Source: Streptomyces sp. SAI-135 (GTDB taxonomy: Bacteria > Actinomycetota > Actinomycetes > Streptomycetales > Streptomycetaceae). From it: a stretch of 64,000 nucleotides of DNA. Below the pieces are notes generated by a model, which was given only the letters and a program-made list of their open reading frames with translations, was not told the DNA's origin and searched no databases. The position numbers and the translations under genes are program-made. The stretch spans positions 7,812,001-7,876,000 of the forward strand of contig NZ_JARXYP010000002.1 in assembly GCF_029893805.1 (NCBI RefSeq). The letters are read 5' to 3'. Below, in pieces: positions 32,223 through 38,883 of this stretch (position 1 is its first letter; the number at the start of each line of letters is the position of its first letter).

Positions 32223-33070
32223 GGTGTCTCCAGCGGTGCGGCCGGACCGGGCGGACGCCCGCCCGAGGAGCCGTCCGCTCCGGACGGGCCCGCTCGGTGG
32301 AGCAGCCGGTCCGTGATCCGCTGCACGAGCCGGTCGGCACGCGCGTTCTGCTCGCGGAACGAGTCCAGTGTCTCCGCGGTGATGCTTCCTCCGGTGTCCC
32401 GGACCACCCGGCCGAGGTCGAGCTCGTCGAGAACCGACTCGGCGTATGTCACGAGGTCCACTCGGGCGAGGACGCTGTCCGGGTCCACCCGCGCGACCAG
32501 CGCGTCCAGATCGACGCGGTCGAGAACACTGTCCAGGTCGACCCGGGCCACCACGGCGTCCGGGTCGACGCGGTCGAGGACGCCGTCCAGGTCCACCCGG
32601 GCCAGCACGGCGTCCAGGTCGATGCGCGCGGCGACGCGGTCGACGTCCAGCCGGTCGGCCACCGCGTCGACGTCGATCTCGTCGAGGACGGCGGCGGCGA
32701 CCGTCCGCACCAGCGCTCGGGCACGCAGTGCCGCCTCGTCGCGAGCCCGCAGCCGCTCCGCAGCACCGAGCGCACGCCAGCGCGTGATCCGCCTGGCGAC
32801 GGCATCCGTCGCACGGGACGGCACCAGCAGGCGCACCGCGGCGCGGGTGCCGGGCGCGGCGACGGCACCGACACCCGCCAGCACCCACGACGACCGGCGC
32901 CGCAGCTCCAGGGCGAGCCCGAGCGCCGCGTCCGGCACCGCGGTGACGCCCTCGGCCCGCGCGTGTGCCGCGTCCCGCGCGGTGTCGGCGACGGCCCGTA
33001 CGGCGAGATCGACCAGCCCCACGGCCAGCCGTGCCGCCTCCGCGGCGGCCCCTCTGTCGGTGCTGCCCAT
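32219..33070 (-). CDS. Nonapeptide-repeat protein coupled to the RDD gene
   Basis: A 283-residue protein of unknown function. Residues 1-130 are alanine-rich and helical. Residues 132-203 are eight exact-length nonapeptides of pattern (V/I/L)-D-(L/V/P)-D-x-(V/L)-x-x-R, for example VDLDSVLDR and VDPDSVLAR. A helical segment and a Pro/Gly-rich tail follow. ATG 33070 has GGAGG about 9 bases upstream; an extension to 33286 lacks a ribosome site. Its stop overlaps the RDD start, so the two may form a complex. The regular Asp spacing could bind metal ions, or simply build an amphipathic solenoid; this is inference. Confidence 0.8.
   Translation of the reverse strand: MGSTDRGAAAEAARLAVGLVDLAVRAVADTARDAAHARAEGVTAVPDAALGLALELRRRSSWVLAGVGAVAAPGTRAAVRLLVPSRATDAVARRITRWRALGAAERLRARDEAALRARALVRTVAAAVLDEIDVDAVADRLDVDRVAARIDLDAVLARVDLDGVLDRVDPDAVVARVDLDSVLDRVDLDALVARVDPDSVLARVDLVTYAESVLDELDLGRVVRDTGGSITAETLDSFREQNARADRLVQRITDRLLHRAGPSGADGSSGGRPPGPAAPLETP
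32462..32677 (-). repeat. Eight 27-bp units encoding nonapeptide repeats
   Basis: Eight consecutive 27-base units on the minus strand encode residues 132-203 of the repeat protein. The reading frame is kept and units differ mainly at third positions and at the variable residues, so the repeat is under coding selection rather than a recent slippage product. Confidence 0.75.
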
Positions 33071-33257
33071 CCGCTGCACCTCCTGTCGAGCGGTGGGGTG
33101 CCGGAGCCGGTGGCCCACTCGGCTCCGGTGCTGCGGCTGAAGGCGGTGACGAAGTTCCTGGCTTGGCGGGAGCGAGGCGCGCCACGGATGCGAGGACCGT
33201 TCCCCGGACCCGGATCGCTGTGTCCTCGAAGGATCCGACGGTGACGCCCGCGCGACC

Positions 33258-33274
33258 TCACCCGCCGGGGGTGA
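33258..33274. promoter_or_regulatory. Inverted repeat TCACCC-GCCGG-GGGTGA
   Basis: Perfect 6-bp arms with a 5-base spacer, about 190 bases upstream of the minus-strand repeat-protein/RDD pair. It is the third member of the TCACC/GGTGA set. Confidence 0.45.
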
Positions 33275-33327
33275 CCCGGGGGCCACGGGCCGGGGCGCCG
33301 CCGTAGCCCTCCGGGCCGGGCGTCAGC

Positions 33328-36096
33328 TCATGGTCCGGTGCTGGAGGGCACGCGCCCGTTCACGTCCTCGGAGAACACCGTGAAGGCGTCGAGGACGATC
33401 TTGCCGGACTTCAGGGTGAAGGTCACGGTGTGTCGGCCGTCGGGCAGACCGCGCAGCGAGTACGTCGCCCGGCGTTTGTCGGTGGCGGTGGTCTTCGCGT
33501 CCACCGCGACCGTCCGGCCGTCCACGGAGACGTCGAGGACCGCGCTTCCGTCGTTGCCGCCGATGACGTCGATGCGCGTGCCGCGGAACGGGACGGTGAC
33601 GGTCGCGCCGGCCGTGCCGCTGGTCGACGTCGTGCGGTACCAGTTCATCGCGTCGCCCAGCGCGGCGTTGCGGCTCCAGGTGCCGTCGTAGGCCACCGTC
33701 CGGTCCATGTTGTCGGTCAGCGCGGTGGCGTACGGGGTGTGGCCGGCGACCTTCTCGACCTTCAGGTTGTCGAAGGCCGTCCGGTGGAAGTCGGTGCCGA
33801 GCTTGACGCGGCCCCCGGTCACGGGTGCCGGGTCCTGGTACGTGCTGACGGCCTGTCCGTCGACGTACGCGGTGACGGTCGCGCCCCTGGCCTCCACGGC
33901 CAGGCGGTAGCCCTCGGACGCGGTGACCGTCCCGGTGCTGACGGCCGTGCCGTACCTGTAGAAGGTCCAGTTCCCGGACCGCCCGATCCCGACGCTGTAC
34001 GCGGCGTCGGTCGCGGCCATGCCCTTCTGCTGGCGTACGCCCAGGGTGGCGAGGCCGCCGTGCGGGTCGGGGAAGGAGACGTCGACCGAGGCCCTGTAGT
34101 TCTCCCAGCGGAAGTCGCCGACCGTGGTGTTGGGGGTGTTCCGGTTCCAGGCGCCGGTGTCCTTCATGGACTGGTCGAGGTACTGGTAGAGCACCTCGTC
34201 GCCGTTCGCGTCCTTGCCGACCTCCCACGCGCCGGTCTGGTCGACCAGGTAACGGGGCTGGTTGCCACGGGACTTGAGATAGGGCTGGGACACCGTGCGG
34301 GCGCCGTTGTCGGTGCCGACCCGGACCCGGCCCTCCTCCTCGTAGCCGAAGTCGTCGGCGTACAGGACGGTGTCGCGGGTGTCGTGCCGCTTGCCGCTCG
34401 CGTCGGTGTCGAGCACGGTGCGGGCCGCGGACCGCGGGAGGCGCTGTGCCGTCGCCTTGTCGTGGCTGCGGTCGAGCGTGGTGAACGTGACGATCGAGCG
34501 CGGCTCGACGGTGTAGGTGAAGTAGCCCTCGCCGTCGGGGCGGAGCCGGGCCGCGAGGTGCTTGAAGTTCGCGTCGTACGCCTGGCCGGGGTCCGCCGCG
34601 CGGGTCTCCCAGACCTCCATGACGGGATCGGCGCCCAGGTCCATGTTCTCGGCCTTGATGCGGTAACTCTGCGTCCGGTCGCTGTCGTTGACGGCAATCG
34701 TGGAGAAGTCCGTCCTTCTCGGGTCGGCGAGTGTCAGGTAACTGGGCGCGCCGTTGGAGCCGTCGACGTTCTCGGTGCCGCTCGCTCCGCTGTGGCTCGC
34801 CTCCGGCACGGTGCGCCAGATGCCGGCCGTGTTGGTGTCGTTCTCCCAGCCGGTCCTCGCGAACTGCGTGAAGTGCTGCATCACGTACACGGCGGCGTCG
34901 TAGTGGATGCTCCCGGACCACGGGTCGCGGGCGCTGACCAGTTCCTTGTGGCTGTACTGGGCGCCCTCGTAGAAGGCACCGATCGCCGGCTGGAAGATGT
35001 AGTGCGTCCGCTTGGAGCTGGCATAGCTCTTCACGGAGCGGTTGGCGAGGTCGAGGGCGCTCTGCACGCCGCCGATCCCGGTGCTCGCGCCGCCCGGGCC
35101 CTCGGTGTTGGCCACCCGGTAGTCCGTCCAGCCGAAGGAACCCACGCCCTCGCTGTACCAGACCTCCTTGTCCTGTCCCGCGGCGGCGCCGGTCGCCAGC
35201 TTCGTGTAGGGCCGGTAGGTGGCGCTGTCGGGGGTGCCGTCGAGCCGGTCGTCGGTGGTGTAGTGGTAGCCCACCGCGTCGACCATGCCGAAGAGCTCGG
35301 TGTCCGTGAGCATCGCGGGCCCGATGTTCTTCGTGGTGTTCTCGTCCGAGGCGACGATCTTGACGGCGTGGTACGCCTTGGCCGCCGCCTTCTGCTGACG
35401 AGGCGTCAATCCGTAGCGGGGATCGGCGAAGTCGGTGTCGTTCACCAGCGTGCTCTTGTACCACTTGATGAAGGAGACGTCGGGTTTCGTGGTCTCGTTG
35501 GTGTCCGGATCGACGTAGTCGACCATGTACCCGTACTTCTCGTACGCGTCGAGGATCGTCTCCTTGTACCACTTGTACATCTCGTCGGTGCCGGTGCCCT
35601 TGTTCCATTCGGTCTGCACCCACTGGGGCATGACCCAGCGCAGGATCGAGACCTTGAGGCGGGGGTTGACCGTCTTGGCGTCGGCGGCCAGTTGGAAGCC
35701 GGGGGAGCGGGAGGCGTCGGCGAGTTCGTCCGCCGTGCGCATGGTCGCCGGATCGGCGCCGGTCGACGTGTTGGTGTCGGACCCCATCTCGATCTTGACG
35801 TGGTTGATGAGCGGGTTCCTCCCGCCGAAGAGCACTCGGACGAGCTGCCAGTAGCGGTCCGGGTGCTCCGCCTTGTAGTCCATCAGCAGGTTGCTCGTGC
35901 TGTTGCAGCTGAGCAGACCGAGTCCCTTGTAGGTCAGGCCGTTCATGTTGTCGGCGCGTACGTCGTCCCCGTCGACCACGACCTGCACGGGATCGTCCGC
36001 GGAGTGGGCGGCGGGGGCCGCGGTCACTCCTGCCGCCAGTGCCATGGTGGTCGCCGCGGCGAGCGAGGCCCAGCCGAATCTTCGCTGCATACCCAT
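33328..36096 (-). CDS. Secreted GH59 galactosylceramidase-like glycoside hydrolase
   Basis: Exported beta-galactosidase-type enzyme of 922 residues. A signal peptide (MGMQRRFGWASLAAATTMAL, cleavage after an AHSA-like site near residue 33) precedes the GH59 TIM barrel. Alignment by eye to galactocerebrosidase gives the acid/base Glu at about 201 (DTNETT, matching its WNER) and the nucleophile Glu at about 316 (VWYSEGVGSF, matching LWSSED). Other shared blocks are VKIVASDENT, DPWSGSIHYDAAVYV and HFTQFARTGW. Beta-sandwich and lectin-like domains follow (about 520-920). ATG 36096 is used because upstream starts overlap an operator. The natural target is probably a plant or microbial galactoside; the exact substrate is unknown. 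Confidence 0.85.
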   Translation of the reverse strand: MGMQRRFGWASLAAATTMALAAGVTAAPAAHSADDPVQVVVDGDDVRADNMNGLTYKGLGLLSCNSTSNLLMDYKAEHPDRYWQLVRVLFGGRNPLINHVKIEMGSDTNTSTGADPATMRTADELADASRSPGFQLAADAKTVNPRLKVSILRWVMPQWVQTEWNKGTGTDEMYKWYKETILDAYEKYGYMVDYVDPDTNETTKPDVSFIKWYKSTLVNDTDFADPRYGLTPRQQKAAAKAYHAVKIVASDENTTKNIGPAMLTDTELFGMVDAVGYHYTTDDRLDGTPDSATYRPYTKLATGAAAGQDKEVWYSEGVGSFGWTDYRVANTEGPGGASTGIGGVQSALDLANRSVKSYASSKRTHYIFQPAIGAFYEGAQYSHKELVSARDPWSGSIHYDAAVYVMQHFTQFARTGWENDTNTAGIWRTVPEASHSGASGTENVDGSNGAPSYLTLADPRRTDFSTIAVNDSDRTQSYRIKAENMDLGADPVMEVWETRAADPGQAYDANFKHLAARLRPDGEGYFTYTVEPRSIVTFTTLDRSHDKATAQRLPRSAARTVLDTDASGKRHDTRDTVLYADDFGYEEEGRVRVGTDNGARTVSQPYLKSRGNQPRYLVDQTGAWEVGKDANGDEVLYQYLDQSMKDTGAWNRNTPNTTVGDFRWENYRASVDVSFPDPHGGLATLGVRQQKGMAATDAAYSVGIGRSGNWTFYRYGTAVSTGTVTASEGYRLAVEARGATVTAYVDGQAVSTYQDPAPVTGGRVKLGTDFHRTAFDNLKVEKVAGHTPYATALTDNMDRTVAYDGTWSRNAALGDAMNWYRTTSTSGTAGATVTVPFRGTRIDVIGGNDGSAVLDVSVDGRTVAVDAKTTATDKRRATYSLRGLPDGRHTVTFTLKSGKIVLDAFTVFSEDVNGRVPSSTGP

Positions 36097-36103
36097 TCGG
36101 GGG

Positions 36104-36133
36104 ACCGTAGGCGGCAAGCGCTTTCTACGTCAA
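36104..36133 (-). promoter_or_regulatory. Promoter and LacI-like operator of the GH59 gene
   Basis: On the minus strand TTGACG (36133-36128) and TACGGT (36109-36104) are 18 bases apart. The spacer holds GAAAGCGCTTG with perfect AAGCGCTT (36116-36123), the core of LacI/GalR-family operators. Transcription would begin close to the ATG at 36096, so the mRNA is probably leaderless. The gene is likely repressed by a sugar-responsive regulator not encoded next to it. Confidence 0.65.
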
Positions 36134-36264
36134 TCCCCTTGCGTCACTTGGGATTTGACGGTCCCCAACGGGCGTGACCTGCCGGAAAACGCGTGGACCG
36201 CGAGGTGGGTGCCGCGGGACACTGCCGAACTCGGACCGCAATCCTTCGAACACACAGGGTGAGG

Positions 36265-38088
36265 ATGCAGACGCCTGAGGCACAGAAGACCGCACCGCCC
36301 AAGGGGGCGGTGCTTCTCGCACTTCGCTACTACGGAAGGGAGTTGGCCCGTCTTCGGTGGCTGACGCTGCCCGCCATGCTGCTGTCGGCGCTGGGCAGCA
36401 TCGGCATCAACTACATCGCGCCGCTGATCGTCGCGAAGCTCGCCGGCACCATCGCCGACGGCGGCGGCACGACCGTCGGCTCGGCGCTGCCGTACGTCCT
36501 GGGTTTCGCCGGCGTCCTGCTGCTCGCGGAAGCGCTGTGGCGGGTCGCCCTGCACTGTCTGAACCGTCTCGACGCCCTCGGCATCGAGCACCTATACGTG
36601 ATCGGGATGGACGAACTCTTCGCCAAGGACGCCTCGTTCTTCCATGACAACTTCGCCGGGTCGCTCACCAAGCGCGTTCTGAGCTTCGCCACCCGCTTCG
36701 AGCCGTTCGTCGACACCCTGGCGTTCCAGATCGTGGGCAGCCTCGTCCCGCTGCTGTTCGGCTCGGTGGTGCTGTGGCGCTACGAACCGCTGCTCGTCGT
36801 CGGGCTGTTGACGATGATCACGCTGACGGCGCTGTGCGCGGCACCCCTCATCCGGCGCCGGCAGATGCTGGTGGCCGAGCGCGAGGCGGCTGTCGCCCGG
36901 GTGTCCGGGCACGTCGCCGACAGCCTGATGAACATGGACACCGTCCGGGCGTTCGGCGCCGAGGCCCGGGAGGCCGCCGAGCACCGCTCCCGGGTCGCGG
37001 TCTCGCGCCGGCTGATGCTCAGGTCCTGGGACTACGGCAACCTGCGCATCGACACCTTCGTCGCGCCGATGTCCGTAGTGACCAACGCGCTCGGCCTGTT
37101 GCTCGCGGTCGCCCTCGGCGGGGGCGGGCACAACGTCGAGGCGGTCGTGGTGGCCTTCACCTACTACTCCAACGCGACCCGGATCATGTTCGAGTTCAAC
37201 CAGATCTACCGTCGCCTGGAGAGCTCGATGACGGAGGCCGCGCAGTTCACCGAACTGCTGCTGACCCCGCCGACCGTGCTCGACCCGCCGTCGCCCGAGC
37301 CGCTGCTGCCCGGCGCCGCGGACGTCCGCTTCGAGCGGGTGAGCTTCGCCCACGCGGGCGCCGAGCGGCTCTTCGAGGGGCTCGACCTGGTCGTGCCCGG
37401 CGGGACCAAGGTGGGACTCGTCGGCCGCTCCGGCGGCGGCAAGACCACGCTCACCCGACTGCTGCTGCGGATGCAGGACATCGACGGCGGCCGGATCCTC
37501 GTCGGCGGACAGGACATCAGCAGACTGCGCCAGAGCGACCTGCGCAGTCTCATGGCCTACGTGCCGCAGGACCCGGCGATGTTCCACCGGACCCTGCGGG
37601 ACAACATCGCCTTCGCCCGGCCCGACGCCACCGACGCCGAGATCCGCCGTGCCGCCGAGGCGGCCCACGTCACGGAGTTCGCCGACGCGCTGCCGGAGGG
37701 GTTCGACACCCTGGTGGGGGAGCGCGGCGTCAAACTGTCCGGCGGACAGCGCCAGCGCGTCGCGCTCGCCCGGGCGATCCTGCGCGACGCCCCGATCCTG
37801 CTGCTCGACGAGGCGACCAGCGCGCTGGACTCGGAGAGCGAGATCCTGGTCCAGGAAGCGCTGTGGCGGCTCATGGAGGGACGGACGGCGCTCGTGGTGG
37901 CCCACCGGCTGAGCACGGTCGCCGGCATGGACCAGCTGGTCGTCCTCGACCGGGGGCGGATCGTGGAGCAGGGCAGCCACCAGGAACTGCTCGCCCTGGA
38001 CGGGCCGTACGCGAAGCTGTGGCACCACCAGTCGGGCGGGTTCCTCGAGGACGACCCGGTGGAGGCCGAGCTGCACCGAACGCGGTGA
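36265..38088 (+). CDS. ABC exporter, fused membrane and ATPase domains
   Basis: Half-transporter of 607 residues, type IV ABC exporter (MsbA/multidrug-like). The six-helix membrane domain occupies about residues 1-330. The ATPase shows Walker A GRSGGGKTT, the Q-loop segment YVPQDPAMFHRTLRDNIAFA, signature KLSGGQRQRVALARAILRD and Walker B ILLLDEATSALD, and then VVAHRLSTV. ATG 36265 sits behind GGTGAGG; an in-frame ATG at 36193 is considered less likely. It diverges from the GH59 gene and no partner half is adjacent, so a homodimer is likely. Cargo unknown. Confidence 0.88.
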   Translation: MQTPEAQKTAPPKGAVLLALRYYGRELARLRWLTLPAMLLSALGSIGINYIAPLIVAKLAGTIADGGGTTVGSALPYVLGFAGVLLLAEALWRVALHCLNRLDALGIEHLYVIGMDELFAKDASFFHDNFAGSLTKRVLSFATRFEPFVDTLAFQIVGSLVPLLFGSVVLWRYEPLLVVGLLTMITLTALCAAPLIRRRQMLVAEREAAVARVSGHVADSLMNMDTVRAFGAEAREAAEHRSRVAVSRRLMLRSWDYGNLRIDTFVAPMSVVTNALGLLLAVALGGGGHNVEAVVVAFTYYSNATRIMFEFNQIYRRLESSMTEAAQFTELLLTPPTVLDPPSPEPLLPGAADVRFERVSFAHAGAERLFEGLDLVVPGGTKVGLVGRSGGGKTTLTRLLLRMQDIDGGRILVGGQDISRLRQSDLRSLMAYVPQDPAMFHRTLRDNIAFARPDATDAEIRRAAEAAHVTEFADALPEGFDTLVGERGVKLSGGQRQRVALARAILRDAPILLLDEATSALDSESEILVQEALWRLMEGRTALVVAHRLSTVAGMDQLVVLDRGRIVEQGSHQELLALDGPYAKLWHHQSGGFLEDDPVEAELHRTR

Positions 38089-38110
38089 GCGGGGCGTCCC
38101 GCGCGGGGGT

Positions 38111-38160
38111 GGCGTGCGGACCGTAAGACGGTACGGGCCGGTCACCCCGTTCCGCACGCC
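38111..38160 (+). terminator. Inverted repeat after the ABC exporter gene
   Basis: GGCGTGCGGA (38111-38120) and TCCGCACGCC (38151-38160) are perfect 10-base arms. The 30-base loop holds a second small hairpin, CCGT-AAG-ACGG. It lies 23 bases after the exporter stop and lacks a T-run. Confidence 0.6.
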
Positions 38161-38445
38161 GAGGCAGGCGGCCGCCCACGAGGCCCCCTGCTGAGGCGAG
38201 TTGGGCGAGCCGTCCGGCGGAGCCGGCCGATCCCGTCCGATGGAGCCGGCGATCCCGGCCTGCGGACATCGGCGTCCTGGTCGGCTGTGCCGCCCGGCGC
38301 CCGCCCCGCGGGATGTCGTCCCGCCTCCCGGAACTTCCGTCGTCGCAGGTCGCGAGGGTCGCCCCCATGGCCGAAACACCCACTGTGATGGTGGCTGCAT
38401 TACCCCTATCTCCAAATCGTAAGCACATATTCCACACATCCCCCC

Positions 38446-38473
38446 TTGCAGACGGGTCCCGATGGTCTAGATT
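38446..38473 (+). promoter_or_regulatory. Candidate promoter of the polysaccharide operon
   Basis: TTGCAG (38446-38451) and TAGATT (38468-38473) are 16 bases apart. They lie in the only A/T-richer part of the interval. Transcription from here gives a leader of about 340 bases before the upstream ORF. Confidence 0.45.
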
Positions 38474-38578
38474 GACCTTGCTGCCCATGGTGGGACACGG
38501 GGCGACAAATAGTGATCTATGGGTCCGATGCTGCGGACACTGAGCAGAAACGTCTCGGCGTCAGGCTCGGGGGTGATC

Positions 38579-38806
38579 GGTTCTGGAACCCGAGGGGGGC
38601 TTCGGGTGCGGGGAGCATCCGAGGTTCAGTGGGTTCCCGCGCAACTGCGAGACCGGCGGAAGGGGCAAGTCCGCTGCTTTCGAGGTGAGTTGCCTGCGCA
38701 GTGTTGACGTAGGCATGTCATGCGCGGGCCGTGTCTCCCGGGAGAGGAACAGCACGGCGCAGGGCGGGGGGTCCTGCGAGGAACGTGGCGGGAGGCGGGG
38801 GCCTCC
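38579..38806 (+). ncRNA. Structured 5' leader (candidate cis-regulatory RNA)
   Basis: Successive helices can be drawn. GGTTC/GAACC spans 38579-38590 and CGGGTGC/GCATCCG spans 38603-38621. GCAACT/AGTTGC (38641-38646 with 38688-38693) encloses GCGGA/TCCGC (38656-38674), and GGAGGC/GCCTCC spans 38791-38806. The last sits directly before the ribosome site of the 20-codon ORF. It does not show the conserved GACAGCTAACC-type core of the c-di-AMP riboswitch, nor an ops/JUMPstart GGCGGTAG. No known RNA class is claimed; only the pairing potential is seen. Confidence 0.35.
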
Positions 38807-38820
38807 TGGGGGGAGGAACG

Positions 38821-38883
38821 ATGTCTGGCATCCACGTCGTACCACTGGGGACCGGGGGGGTTCTGTGCGGGAGGGGGGAATAG
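38821..38883 (+). CDS. 20-codon upstream ORF (possible leader peptide)
   Basis: Short frame MSGIHVVPLGTGGVLCGRGE with the strong ribosome site GGAGGAACG immediately before its ATG. The 15-mer CTGGGGGGAGGAACG is also found before the GDP-mannose dehydrogenase start at 40417. It ends at TAG 38881-38883, overlapping the first codons of the sugar-transferase frame in another phase. One extra G in the G-run 38873-38878 would fuse it in frame to the transferase, so it is either a coupling peptide or the real N-terminus displaced by a homopolymer change. Confidence 0.45.
   Translation: MSGIHVVPLGTGGVLCGRGE

Larger units (their letters stand above)
38089..38864. other. Long gene-free leader of the polysaccharide operon
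   Basis: About 776 bases with no convincing gene except a 20-codon ORF near its end. It includes an inverted repeat after the exporter gene (38111-38160), a promoter candidate at 38446-38473, and a run of stable hairpins (38579-38590, 38603-38621, 38641-38693, 38791-38806). The upstream ORF is at 38821-38883. The interval 38165-38440 shows nothing else I can name. The A/T-richer patch 38395-38520 stands out from the rest. Confidence 0.65.

Noticed and set aside
31396..32340. Minus-strand frame with an RRN-rich five-residue repeat
   Set aside because: The repeat only reflects the 15-bp tandem array read in one frame, and the rest overlaps the RDD gene in another phase.
33430..36177. A 915-codon open frame on the plus strand
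   Set aside because: It mirrors the GH59 gene, whose catalytic and signal-peptide features are convincing.
38579..38806. c-di-AMP (ydaO-type) riboswitch or ops/JUMPstart element
   Set aside because: The conserved core bases of either element are absent. Only generic hairpins can be drawn.
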